Shown one piece after another: positions 31,150-42,815 of a stretch of 64,000 nt of DNA (position 1 is the first letter of the stretch; every line of letters begins with the position of its first letter). Source of the DNA: Eledone cirrhosa. Lineage: Eukaryota > Mollusca > Cephalopoda > Octopoda > Eledonidae. The DNA is taken from assembly GCA_964016885.1 (NCBI GenBank), contig OZ024740.1:294017717-294081716 (forward strand), read 5' to 3'. Both the position numbers and the translations under genes were made by a program. The notes beneath the pieces are model-generated. The model had not been told where the DNA came from, did no database searches, and was given only the letters and a program-made list of their open reading frames with translations.

Positions 31150-33020
31150 ATTAGTGTACAGATTTATTGTTATAATAAACAGTGTGACCAGCTCAAAACT
31201 ACTGTACAGATTTATTGATATAATAAACAGCGTGACCAGCTCAAAACTACTGTACAGATTTATTGTTATAATAAACAGTGTGACCAGCTCAAAACTACTG
31301 TACAGATTTATTGTTATAATAAACAGCGTGACCAGCTCAAAACTACTGTACAGATTTATTGATATAATAAACAGCGTGACCAGCTCAAAACTACTGTACA
31401 GATTTATTGTTATAATAAACAGTGTGACCAGCTCAAAACTACTGTACAGATTTATTGTTATAATAAACAGCGTGACCAGCTCAAAACTACTGTACAGATT
31501 TATTATTATAATAAACAGTGTGACCAGCTCAAAACTACTGTACAGATTTATTGTTATAATAAACAGTGTGACCAGCTCAAAACTACTGTACAGATTTATT
31601 GTTATAATAAACAGTGTGACCAGCTCAAAACTACTGTACAGATTTATTGATATAATAAACAGCGTGACCAACTCAAAACTACTGTACAGATTTATTGTTA
31701 TAATAAACAGTGTGACCAGCTCAAAACTACTGTACATATTTATTGTTATAATAAACAGTGTGACCAGCTCAAAACTACTGTACAGATTTGATATAATAAA
31801 CAGCGTGACCAGCTCAAAACTACTGTACAGATTTATTGTTATAATAAACAGTGTGACCAGCTCAAAACTACTGTACAGATTTATTGATATAATAAACAGC
31901 GTGACCAGCTCAAAACTACTGTACAGATTTATTGTTATAATAAACAGTGTGACCAGCTCAAAACTACTGTACAGATTTATTGATATAATAAACAGCGTGA
32001 CCAGCTCAAAACTACTGTACAGATTTATTGTTATAATAAACAGTGTGACCAGCTCAAAACTACTGTACAGCTTTATTGTTATAATAAACAGTGTGACCAG
32101 CTCAAAACTACTGTACAGATTTATTGATATAATAAACAGCGTGACCAACTCAAAACTACTGTACAGATTTATTGTTATAATAAACAGCGTGACCAGCTCA
32201 AAACTACTGTACAGATTTATTGATATAATAAACAGCGTGACCAGCTCAAAACTACTGTACAGATTTATTGATATAATAAACAGTGTGACCAGCTCAAAAC
32301 TACTGTACAGATTTATTGATATAATAAACAGTGTGACCAGCTAAATACTACTGTACAGATTTATTGATATAATAAACAGTGTGACCAGCTCAAAACTACT
32401 GTACAAATTTATTGATATAATAAACAGTGTGACCAGCTCAAAACTACTGTACAGATTTATTGATATAATAAACAGTGTGACCAGCTCAAAACTACTGTAC
32501 AGATTTATTATTATAATAAACAGTGTGACCAGCTCAAAACTACTGTACAGATTTATTGATATAATAAACAGCGTGACCAGCTCAAAACTACTGTACAGAT
32601 TTATTGTTATAATAAACAGTGTGACCAGCTCAAAACTACTGTACAGATTTATTGTTATAATAAACAGTGTGACCAGCTCAAAACTACTGTACAGATTTAT
32701 TGATATAATAAACAGCGTGACCAACTCAAAACTACTGTACAGATTTATTGTTATAATAAACAGCGTGACCAGCTCAAAACTACTATACAGATTTATTGAT
32801 ATAATAAACAGTGTGACCAGCTCAAAACTACTGTACAGATTTAATGTTATAATAAACAGTGTGACCAGCTCAAAACTACTGTACAGATTTATTGATATAA
32901 TAAACAGTGTGACCAGCTCAAAACTACTGTACAGATTTATTGATATAATAAACAGTGTGACCAGCTCAAAACTACTGTACAGATTTATTGATATAATAAA
33001 CAGTACAAGCAGCTCAAAAC
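31150..33020. repeat. 48-bp minisatellite, about 39 units, open on both strands
   Basis: The unit is tgtacagatttattgttata followed by ataaacagtgtgaccagctc and aaaactac. 48 is a multiple of three. The plus strand encodes LYRFIVIINSVTSSKL and the minus strand encodes ELVTLFIITINLYSSF, each repeated. One unit lacks 3 bp (at about 31790), which keeps both frames. The unit with ctaaatac at 32341-32348 places TAA on the plus strand and TAG on the minus strand. Two sequence variants alternate (gttat...gtg and gatat...gcg). No start context, signal or known domain supports translation. Confidence 0.96.
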
Positions 33021-33059
33021 TGAAATCTTATTTGAAAATAACAGATCATTTTTGTCATA

Positions 33060-33225
33060 CAATTCGTTAGGAAATTTACTTCACAATCACGAGTTCCCAG
33101 GTTCAATCCCACTACATGGTAACATGTCTTCTTCCATAGTCTCAGCTTAATTAATGCCTAATGAAAAGAATTTGATACACGGAAAGTGTGAGGAAGTTTT
33201 TCCTGTGTGTGTGTGTGTGTGTTTC
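33060..33225 (+). repeat. tRNA-derived SINE (type 4), diverged
   Basis: ttcccaggttcaatcccact (box B), catggtaacatgtcttcttcc, a tail resembling acacggaaagtgtgaggaag, then (GT)n. It resembles the better copy at 38399-38565. Confidence 0.5.
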
Positions 33226-33774
33226 ATTGACAAATGTCAATAAAAGTTGTAGATATCAACAAAAGAACTGATAAACCAGTGCTTATAAAACAAAGATCAC
33301 ATGTGGTATTTGTTCCACTCAAGTTGCATAAAAACTGCTATTTTATATGCAGTGAGCCAGAGGTTGACCTATTATAAATCTCTAACTAGTGAAGCTAGTG
33401 TTCACAAACCATTATATAGAATGAAATAATTAAAATAGGTGGAGCTAGCTAACATAGTGTCTAAAGTCCAAAGATTCTAGAGGTATTACAAGAAATTGCT
33501 TCTCTGATTGCCAACGGATAAATTCATTCTTTACATATATGGCCCATGTTAGAGCTTGAATATTATGGTAGTGAAACTAAGTACAAAATAATGGTAACAA
33601 GTTAAGAATGATTTGTTGAATAAGTATTATGTTAATCCAAAATGTTGATAAAATATCTAGCTGTCAGACATTTGTATTAAGAAATAACCAAGATATACAA
33701 TTCAAATAGATCAGAAAATTTATAAGTAATTCCATGATCAACTAGTTTAGAAATTTAAGCCTCTGGAGTGAGAT

Positions 33775-34080
33775 ATGATATATAGAACCAATATATTTAC
33801 AATATACCCAGTACATCCTCTGGTACCACGAAAATTCACCCAGTACACACTAAACTGGTTGATGATAAGAAGGGTATCAAGCCAAATTTCCCAAACAAAG
33901 GGTATCAAGAAAACTTCCCAAACAAAGGGTTGGGAGGACTCTGCAGTTGTGTTAATGATGTGGACCTGAAAACCTCTCTAGTGTTGGTGATCTATACAAT
34001 AAATATACCCAGTACACTCTGTAAAGTGGTTGGTTATAGGAAGGACATCTAGCTATAGAAAGCTTGCTAAATAAAATGAT
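33775..34080 (+). repeat. Diverged RTE-like LINE 3' tail
   Basis: cccagtacacactaaactgg, gataagaagggtatc, and again cagtacactctgtaaagtgg with ggaaggacatctagctatag. A 20-bp phrase (tcccaaacaaagggt) is duplicated at about 33889 and 33918. Positions 33230-33770 and 34085-34825 show no features. Confidence 0.5.
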
Positions 34081-34828
34081 TTGGGACAGATTGGTAAACA
34101 AAAACGTTAAGAGTCTACCACCCATGAGAAGGTTTATCTGCTGACAACTTGACTTTTACAGTAGACTCTGTTGAAGAATAGTATAAGTTTAAAGCTTAAA
34201 TAAAATGATCATTATTCAAAAATAATCTAACAGTTAACATGGCAAAGATTAAGATAAGATGCAGCTAATTCTTCCTGTTACACTTCCCTGTTGCAACTTA
34301 ACAATGGTTAACATAGGATTAACTAATAAATATTATCTACAGAGAAGTGTACAATGAAAGCTTTAGTTTGGTTTGCTTGAAATATACCCCAAGACATTTA
34401 AAACAAAAACAAAGATAATCAAATTCAAGGTGAGATTGATTTCTGAAGGTGGAAAGAGAAAATATATTTTATAAGTAGTATAATACATAAGCTATTTATA
34501 AAGATATGCAACACTAGGTATTTGCCACTATTCATCTAGCCATCCATAATGGTTTTGTCATGTCTTAACTCACTCTATCAAGTATTTAATCCTACTGTAC
34601 TACATTAATAAATTTGGTCTACTTTTTAACACTGTTCTGATTATTGAGACTCACACCTTAAATGTAGAAAAGCAGATAAACCAACAGCTATGAAATGAGA
34701 GTATGTTTTTAATAGCATACCTTCAACAAGTTATGACTAGTTTTCTTTTCAATAGCAACAGCACTTTAAATGCAAGTCATTACTGTCAAAAACAATTACT
34801 TGGGTCAAATGAATACTAATACCTGAAT

Positions 34829-35060
34829 TTAACCCTTCCGTTACCATATTTCTAATAAAAGACATTGCTTATGATTTTCAATTAATTTTGAAAATAATCA
34901 AGAATTTGGAAGGATTTAGTAATATAACTAACTTCCTCATTATTAAGCTGATGTTTGAAACATAAGAAACGTTTTTTAAATGTGGAAGGGTTTTAGATAA
35001 ATATAAGCATGTTAAAATAAACAGGGACAGTGTCAGATGGCTTGGTATCAAAAGGGTTAA
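34829..35060. mobile_element. MITE family B, TTAA-flanked
   Basis: ttaacccttccgttaccat ... cttggtatcaaaagggttaa: TTAA at both ends, and inverted repeats aacccttnnggtacc-like of about 18 bp. It is non-coding and about 230 bp. The copy at 13425-13661 is more diverged. Confidence 0.78.
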
Positions 35061-35127
35061 AATGTTATTTAAATTCAAATATAACAAATATTTCCATTTT
35101 GTTCCTCATATTTTACATATAGCAAAT

Positions 35128-35348
35128 AATGGTTTCTAAATTAGGAACAAGGCTAGCAATGCTGGGAAGTGACGAAAAAGTCAATTATATCCACTCCAGT
35201 ACTAGACTGGTATTTTATTTTATCAACCTTGGAAGGAGAAAAGGCAAAGTTGAACTCGGTGAGATTAACTTGTGATGTAAAAGAGCGGAAATAAATATTG
35301 GAAAGCATTTTGACTGACACTCTACTGATTCTACCAATCCACTGCCCT
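35128..35348 (-). repeat. tRNA-derived SINE (type 2), diverged
   Basis: Tail tggtttctaaattaggaac, body gactggtattttattttatc, and head tctactgattctaccaatcc. Box B is badly decayed (gagattaacttgtgat). Confidence 0.65.
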
Positions 35349-35439
35349 ACATACATTTTATTACATTTTACTAGTTAGTGTAAATATTCATTATTTCCCA
35401 GGAACATTATTGATTATACCTCAATAACCATGTTTCATC

Positions 35440-35860
35440 TAAATGTATGTGTAGCAAGAGTTGCCTCCCTTGTTGTGACGATCACATCACCAATAGATTA
35501 ACGCTCTCTAGACAGGAAGTAGCTGGAGTTACTTCTCGTTGGGGGTGGCAGAACCCTTTTTGTCACTTCCGTCTTGAGACCCTATAAAAGGGATACTCAG
35601 AGCGATCTCTCTCTCATTTGCCCTTTCGGCTGCTGGCCTTCGGCCAGGCGCGTTCACCGAGTCTCTACTCTCTGGCAACCCTAACATGGTCTCTTGCGAG
35701 CTAACTACAAAACAGTAACAAATAACTTTACTTCATATTTCATCTACTCTTGACATGTCAACAATTCTATACTACATAACTTCAACTTGTTAATTAAACT
35801 TTATACACAACTGAGTCTTTTGTTATATTCAAACACGCCAGTACATTGTTATATATATAT
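35440..35860 (+). promoter_or_regulatory. TATA-box promoter block, candidate solo LTR
   Basis: A GC-rich island with agaccctataaaagggatac (TATA box at about 35581), then ctctctctcatttgcccttt, cttcggccaggcgcgttc and ctaacatggtctcttgcg. About 420 bp from a tgtagcaagagttgcctccc start to a cacgccagtaca end would suit an LTR (TG...CA). I could not find a 5-bp target duplication, and no retroviral or Gypsy coding is near. It might instead be a gene promoter. Confidence 0.45.
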
Positions 35861-36064
35861 TATTAAATTTATCGGTACAATGAAATGTTTTAAGATATAT
35901 AATCTAGTCAAGCCTAAATGAGAAGAGTCATTATAAATAACCATTTCAGACAGGCACACTGGTGACACTCAAACTATGTAATGTTGATTGTCAAGTGATC
36001 ATGTTATCTATTACACAATAGAGCAGCTGTCCTTCTCAAATTAGACAATAAATTGTTTCTGCTA

Positions 36065-36520
36065 TTTCAGCTGCACTATGACTAGTATAACATCTGGATC
36101 TTCTCATTCTCTGGGGTTAAGCCCCTCATCTGAGATGCAACATGCAGTGACACTTTCACAAGTTAAAGATTGCAAACTGCTGAAGTATCAACCACACTCC
36201 GTTAATTTTGTCATTGAATCTGTAGCAGTAGAGACTTTCAACATTCTTAATCCCTGGACAAACTCCTTACTTACTACTATCAGGGTGGAATTGGCTATCC
36301 ACAGGAGTAAGCCCTATGAGTCGGAATGGGTATTTCAATGCATCTCCCTTGCTATTCTTTGAGGCAACACTTTCTCAATTCTGTTCAATGTGACCTCAAG
36401 GCAGTTTGTACATGGGATTCTACAAGCCAGGGAGGGTTTTCCCTCACTATCCAGGCCTGTATCATTGGGGTAGTGATGTTTGAGTATTCTTTCTCAAGTT
36501 TTTATTGGTATTTAGGCCAC
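36065..36520 (+). pseudogene. Transposon-derived coding relic, family unresolved
   Basis: The plus translation 36078-36359 followed by a TGA (in a context where Arg would fit) then GNTFSILFNV reads FVIESVAVETFNILN, then WVFQCISLAIL-stop-GNTFSIL. The spacing resembles an uncharacterised C-terminal motif of retroelement polyproteins (FQRxSxAxxRGNxxS) that I recall from other animal genomes. No RT or integrase is seen nearby. It was a protein-coding element that has decayed. Confidence 0.35.
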
Positions 36521-36974
36521 TTCATAATACACTATTATTACTGTATGGTTCGCCTTCCACCAATGGTAAGACTATCTTTATGTTTTAGTTCTCTAATGAC
36601 TGCATCAGTTCATTACCCGATCATTATACAATATATTCATTGATATATAAATATATTGTAAGTTTACCGCTTAATCTCTTCCACTCACTTTCTGAAAACA
36701 ACAACAAAAAGTCATATTTAAAATCATCTGGTTTTGAGCTAATATAACTCACCATTGTCTTGGCAATAGCAGGATAGACTATTCTACAAATGTCCACCAT
36801 AATAAGGGATTTTGCCTCAGTACAATGTGAAATAACCTTATAATGTCTGATAGGGTCTATAATGGTTAATATTGTTTCCATTAAAATCTTGGCAGGTAAT
36901 CTATTACAATAGAGAATTACATTTAGTTTTAACTGTAATAATTTAATTTAAAAAAATGTATTAGTAAAAAATCC

Positions 36975-37285
36975 AGCATGTTAATTCAAATTTTTATAGT
37001 ATCTTTATTAGTGGATAGAGTGTTGTGAAAATTTTGGTATCAGAATAAAGAAATTAATTTTTTAATGTGGTGCAATCCTAATGCTGCTTTGTACTATTTG
37101 AAAATGTCTTGCTAATGGTGTTTCATGTCCTTTGTTAATTCAACTGTTTATAGCATCTTTACTAATGGACATACTGTTGTGAACATTTCTAGTATTAGTG
37201 TGAAGACTAAATTTTTTATGTGATGCAGTTATATATTTGTACTTTACAAGAATTTCTTGTTAATGTGGTTTCATGAGGAACAGAG
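36975..37285. repeat. Tandem pair of a repeat of about 155 bp
   Basis: 36975-37128 and 37133-37285 align throughout (gttaattcaa, tttatagtatctttattag, aatgtcttgctaatggtg, gtttcatg). A third copy lies inverted at 37430-37577 (catgaaaccgcattagcaag). Divergence is substantial. Unrecognised family. Confidence 0.65.
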
Positions 37286-37429
37286 CATTAAGAGTTGAAG
37301 TCCAAAAATAGATAAAATAAACTCGAAGTAATGGTCAAAGGTAACTTCCATAAATTACATCTTATTTCCTTTATCATCATTTATGACCAACACATTCATT
37401 ATGTCTAAATATTAATTCTTAACGTCCTG

Positions 37430-37577
37430 TACCACATGAAACCGCATTAGCAAGACATCCTCAAAAAGTATAAAAGAGCACTTATTAACTATCATATTCA
37501 AAATTAAAACCTTTATTTATTGCAAATTTTCATGTCTTGTCCAATTGTAAATGTTGTATATACATTTGAATTAACCC
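37430..37577. repeat. Inverted third copy of the 155-bp repeat
   Basis: Its reverse complement matches 36975-37128: ttaattcaaatg, caacatttacaattggac and gatgtcttgctaatgcgg. It abuts MITE family A. Confidence 0.6.
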
Positions 37578-37799
37578 TTTAACATTTACATTACTCTATA
37601 TTTGCTATTGTATTTTCATGATAAATACTTTACCTCACATAATTATCTCACATAATATCGAATCTATGAGATTTTGATATCATTTATTTTGAAAACAATA
37701 CCTTAACATAAGCACGAGCAACTGGTTATGGCCGGTTTGAACAGAAAGAGATCAAAAAATTCTAGCCAGATAAGGCCAGTTTAAATGCTAAAGGATTAA
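37571..37799. mobile_element. MITE family A, TTAA-flanked
   Basis: ttaaccctttaacatttac ... taaatgctaaaggattaa, with TTAA at both ends. It contains a short duplicated ctcacataat word. Positions 37800-38330 show nothing more. Confidence 0.8.
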
Positions 37800-38398
37800 G
37801 AAACCTGTTTTTATATATTTTTGGCTAAATCATAAGATGTTAAGCGTTAAAGATAGTACTACTAGAACTGTGTGTACTGAAAAAGTTATTCATATCCTTG
37901 TTTGTATTTGTAATTCTTTTATTTTTATAGTTTCAATTTATTGAACTTACAAGTCTTTATAAATCCGAACATTAATTTGAAACACATAAAAAGTTGAATT
38001 AATCTAAGTATTAGCTGACGGATATCTGAATCGCTAGCAATAATCTAAACAAAAGCTGACAAATTGCAAAATTGAATAATCCATGCAACCAAGTAGCCAT
38101 ATCATTGAAAATGCTTAAGCAGTTTACAATCAGTAGCTAGAAAGTTCTAGAAGGAAAAGAAAATATCAATACTTAGAATCAATTATCAATACAGACTGTC
38201 AACTATAAGATTAGGTTACAACCACACCTTGACTGAAATTTGTGTCATTGTGATATATCTAAGTTTAAACATGAGGTTATGAAAGCATAATCTCATTCAC
38301 TGTATCATAACACCGACAATCATCATCATCGTTATTATTTAACAGCCACTTTCCCTGCTAGCATGATATATCAAAATATATATATATATATATATATA

Positions 38399-38565
38399 AG
38401 CAGGCACAGACCTGGCTGTGTGGTTAAGCAAGTTAGTTTCTCAACTATGTCATTCTGGGATCAGTCCTGCTGCATGGCACTTTCAGCAAGTGTCTTCTGC
38501 TATAGTTTTGGGTGACCAATGCTTTGTGAGTGGAATTTGGTAGATGGAAACTGTAGCAGCCCATA
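38399..38565 (+). repeat. tRNA-derived SINE (type 4)
   Basis: cctggctgtgtggttaagc (box A), ctgggatcagtcctgctgc (box B region), catggcactttcagcaagtg, tcttctgctatagttttggg, and the tail gaatttggtagatggaaact. A common octopus/squid SINE pattern. Confidence 0.75.
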
Positions 38566-38569
38566 GTAT

Positions 38570-38905
38570 ATATCATCACCATTTTACGTCCATTCTTCTA
38601 CGCTAGCATGGGTTAGATGGGTTGTCCTGTTGTGAGCAGTGTCCAGTCGGCTGACCTTGTCTTGCTCATACAGGAACTGATTCTGGCTTGATTTCTACAG
38701 GTGGATGCCCTTCCTAACACCAACCTCATTTACAGTGAGTGCTGGGTGTGGGCGCATATTGTCTATATGTTTCAACTTTGGCTTGTTCCTGTGGTGGGTC
38801 TGGTCATCTGTATTACTGCGTGACGCCAGAGGTCACAGTCATGTGTCATTGCTCTTGGGAGGTGCAATTGGGTAAGGTCGGCCTTTATCACCTCATCCCA
38901 GATAT
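38570..38905 (-). repeat. RTE-like LINE 3' tail with short C-terminal piece
   Basis: atcaccattttacgtccat, then cacgctagcatgggttag and ggatgcccttcctaacacc. Then from 38750 the minus strand encodes the C-terminal WDEVIKADLTQLHLPRAMT stretch shared with 18690-19440. It is truncated at (TA)n. Confidence 0.78.
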
Positions 38906-39584
38906 ATATATATATATATATACACACACATATATATATATATGAGTGTATGTGTTTATATATATGTAAATGTGTGTGTGTGCATCTACCCATATGTGTG
39001 TTAGCAGTTCAACAAAAAAAAAGAGATCAATAAAGTATTAGACTTGAAAAATATGTACTGGGCTTGATATGATCAATTAAATCAAGGTGGTGCCCCAGTA
39101 TGACCGAAATCTGATGACTAAAACCAGTAAAAGAATAAAGGCATATGCAATATTGTACCTTCCTTATTTAGGACATTTTGGGAGTACACTTTTGTCACTA
39201 TGAGTAACAGCAGATAAAATAATTATACATTTACTGCAAATACCCAAATATAATCTGATCCCAAATATAAGCTGACCAAACCTATTTTATGTCTGAGAAA
39301 TAGACAAAAATCTAAACCCTGTTTATAAGCTGAGGCAGGTAATCAACACGTCATGTTTAGATTGAGCGGTTTTGAAATTCTCATGAGTGGAGAATATATT
39401 CACAAAGTTTTAATATTTTGATATTTAGAATATCTTATGTGTTGTTTAGAGTATAGTTTTTGATTCACAAGTCGATTATGTTTTGTTTTGATTTTTTATC
39501 AATTCCAACTGTTTTAAATACCATATTAATTCAAAACATATATAAAAAAAAAAAACAATACGAAATACGATTTCACGTTGAAAG

Positions 39585-39690
39585 TGAAACCATTGTAATA
39601 TTCATCTCCAAAGTGAAACCAGGGTAATATTCATCTCCAAAGTGAAACCAGGGTAATATTCACCTACTAAATGAAACCGGAGTAATATTC
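39585..39690. repeat. Short tandem repeat of about 33 bp, 4 units
   Basis: Units of aaagtgaaaccagggtaata plus ttcatctcc lie between AT-rich flanks. Four copies, the last ones diverged. Confidence 0.75.
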
Positions 39691-39815
39691 GCTGCCAAAA
39701 ATAAAAATATTTTTAGCACCTTGTTTACGTAGAATTTTGAAGTTGGTGAAAATTGACAAAACATTGAGCTGACCCTATTTTACCATCAATTCTTTTGTCA
39801 CATTTTTTTCAGTAT

Positions 39816-40625
39816 ACAGTTGTGCCCCGGTATTCGTGCAGGTTACGTTCCTAGAGTACCCGCGAAGAGTGAAAAACCACAAATATTGGACATGGTCCAT
39901 AAATATGCCTATAAACGCCAAAATATAACATCTAAACTATAATAAAGTAAGGAGTGCGGGACTGCGTACGGTTTATTTCTTTTGATCCAGTTAGTAAAAT
40001 AAGTTGGATTACTTTGAATAAATAATGAATGAATATTACATAATTTATCTACTAAATTTCGTAGCTGTTGATTAAATATATTTTATTCCTTATTTAAAGA
40101 TTCACTTCTTCAAAATTTTCAAATGTCAACACTTCCAGTTAGCAATCACTTAAATAAACATTCATATATTTCCGTCACTAATTTTCTCCTAATGCAGTTT
40201 ATATATAATATCGTCTTTTTTTAATGTATCATGGATTACGTTACTGGTTACATAAGAGAGTGTAACAGTCTTCGTTCAATTTCTGTGTATATTGTCAATT
40301 ACGATTTTATTTGATGTATCATATCTACATGTATATATACTTGCATATAATATCAATATGCACACTACACATGCTAGCAGAAAAACCACCCGAGGGAACG
40401 TCTTATGTGAAGGGGTGTCCAATAGACCGGCAAATACGGTATATTGTTATTAATAATTTAGCGTTAAAAAAATGTATTGCCAAGATAAAAGCCATTAAAA
40501 AATTCACAGAAGATATTTACTATTCCGCGAATAAGTGGTGGTTTCCACGAACAATTATTAGTTAGATTCTAAGAAAAATTACATGAATAACCGGGACCGT
40601 GAATGCGAGAGGTACAATGTATATA
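39816..40625. mobile_element. Non-coding transposon-like repeat D, copy 1
   Basis: The left end ttgtgccccggtattcgtgc and the right end gggaccgtgaatgcgagagg look like loose inverted ends (cccggt/accgtgaat). The interior 39905-40410 is a strong inverted match to 44190-44690. Frame 40311-40565 has no family resemblance. About 0.8 kb. Confidence 0.55.
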
Positions 40626-40939
40626 CAAGCATATATGGTAATTTTTTTTCTAATTTCATGATGCTTATATATAATAAAATGACTTAAAATACAAATGCTT
40701 AAAACAAATATTTAAATAATAAATATTATAATTCACTATGGCTGCATTTGGATAAAATGATTTATAGTATTACTCATGTCCAATCACTAGAAATACAGTA
40801 TTAAAGAAGATGGTGATTTGAAAGAAAAGAAACTGAGAAATGAAATATCTATTTTCCTCTATTTCTTTCCTCATCATAGAATAATTACAGTTTATCTACC
40901 TGTCTATCTATTTCTCTCTCTCATATATATATATATATC

Positions 40940-41200
40940 ATCACCGTTTAACATCCATTTTCCACGCTAGCATGAGTTAGATGAGTTTCCCCATTGTGAG
41001 ACAAACCAGGTCAGGTGACCATGACTTGCTAATTCAGGACTGGTTTTGGCGTTGTTTCTATGGCTGGATACCCTTCCTGACACCAACCAAATTTGTATGT
41101 GGTGGGTGCTTTTTGTCATGATACCTTCACGACCACACTTTACAGTGTGGGCTGGGCGCTTTTTGTCAAGTTACCTAGACGACCACTTTACATATGTGCA
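40940..41200 (-). repeat. RTE-like LINE 3' tail
   Basis: atcatcaccgtttaacatcc, cacgctagcatgagttag, ggatacccttcctgacacc, and two units with cgaccacactttacagtgtg. It is bounded by (TA)n. Confidence 0.75.
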
Positions 41201-41279
41201 TATATATACATATAGCTATGTGTGGGTAAATATATATATATGCCATGTGTATCCTGGTTTTTAGAATAGACATACCATA

Positions 41280-41412
41280 TCTCTGCCTGTCATAAGAAGC
41301 AACTACAAAAGGATTGGGATGAGGAAGGGCATCCAGCTGTAAAACATCTCTAAAAACTATCCTTTCAAAACCCATGTCAGTATTTAAGATTGGCCATAAA
41401 AATGATGATGCA
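41280..41412 (+). repeat. Second short tail with GATGATG end
   Basis: gaggaagggcatccagctgt and cataaaaatgatgatgc, with different middle words from the other tails (cataagaagcaactacaaaa, aacccatgtcag). Possibly another LINE family using the same kind of tail. Confidence 0.5.
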
Positions 41413-41498
41413 TATTTCAGGAAAATCTTACTTAATACAAACACTATAAGCATTTGCTCTTTGTTCATAACTTTCTATATATATGTGTGTACATTTTT

Positions 41499-41681
41499 TA
41501 ATTTAGCGAAAATATTTTTAACATTCCAAGGATTATGAAAAAACCAATTATATGCTGGAAATTATATTTATTATCGGGTGTTTGGTTGTTTTTAGTTAAG
41601 AGTAATCTATCTATAAATATAATTTCCAGCATGTAATTTGTCCAGGATCCTTGGAATGTTAAAAATATTTTCACTGAATTA
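41499..41681. mobile_element. Hairpin MITE, arms of about 72 bp
   Basis: The left arm 41499-41571 (atttagcgaaaatattttta, acattccaaggat, tgctggaaattatattta) is the reverse complement of 41612-41681 with a few changes. The loop is about 40 bp. It is AT-rich and non-coding. Confidence 0.8.
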
Positions 41682-42479
41682 TATAAAGAGTGAATGTTGA
41701 TTGTGTTTGTATGAAGAGAAAGAGAGAAAGAGAGAGATATCACTTAAAACAAGCTGACAGTTTCAAGTGATATCTCACAATAACCAGGGTTATATCCATG
41801 ATTGTGTCAAAAAATTTCAGCTTTACTTCTCATAGTCAGAAAATATTTCAGTAAAGAACTGATTGCTATTGTGCTATATCCATCCTCTGCATTTTCTGTC
41901 CAGCAAGTTACTACAATAATCTTTTTCTTCTTTGAATTTACTGGTAAGACTACCATCATCAACTAAGCCATTTCACTTGCCTTAATTTCTAATATGACCC
42001 TAATAAAGATCAACCCCCAGCAACCACCATCACTAAACTTCTGCAGTAAATATTACACCAATCCCTTCTTCACAACTATATTCATAAGGAATACTATCAA
42101 CATGTTTCCACTCAATTATTAAAAGGTTTCATTGGTCATCAACCAGATTCAACTTATCCAACATCCAGTATAGGCTACACAAGTTGCCCACATAAGATCA
42201 ATAGAACCAGACTGAAGCATGGTATACCCTGTGAGCTAAACATAGATCTCTGGCATTCAAACAATTATCTCCATGCCAAATATCTACCTTACAATAACCA
42301 GTTGTTACCTTGAACAAAAGACATTTAATTGAAGCTGACCAATCAGCATGAAGTCTCTAAGTTAAGTTAGTTCCATCAAATAAAGTTTCTATCAATATGT
42401 CCTCAAGATATAATCAAAGACCTTGGGATGACTAAGACAGATGACAATCAGAATATTTTCACAGAAAGTATGTATGTAT

Positions 42480-42815
42480 GGTTCCGTAACTCCTGAGGGA
42501 GTTGTAGGGGCACTATATTGACATACAGCATTTCTAGGAACTTTATTTTTTTAACATGGCGAAGCCCATCTTCTGTCGAGGTCTGAATACAAAAGATTTC
42601 TTCAAGAAGATTGAGAGAATAGAAGTGAGAAAGAGATATAGAGGAAGAATCCACCCTACTACTTGACTGGTACTTTTTATATTAAGCTGAATGGATGAAA
42701 GGCAAAATTGATTTCAGCAGGATTTGAACTGAGAGAGCAGAGAACCAAAACGAATACCGCAAAGCATTCTATCTGACTTTCTAATGATTCTGCCAATTCG
42801 TTGCTTTTTAACACA
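42480..42815. repeat. Repeat C copy 2 joined to type 2 SINE (minus)
   Basis: gttccgtaactcctgaggga, ttgtaggggcac, acatacagcatttctagg, gaggtctgaatacaaaag, then gactggtactttttata, ggatttgaactgagag and gattctgccaattcg of a type 2 SINE. The same junction is seen at 21655-21870, which supports a composite element. Positions 42816-43660 hold nothing recognised. Confidence 0.65.

Noticed and set aside
1618..33020. Regular repeats of 32, 40, 42 and 48 bp as a possible CRISPR array
   Set aside because: The repeats are contiguous without unique spacers, no cas genes exist, and the DNA is clearly eukaryotic.
38772..38993. Tyr/Ile repeat frames in (TA)n (also at 63148-63503 and 23560-23874)
   Set aside because: Translation of (TATA)n microsatellites.
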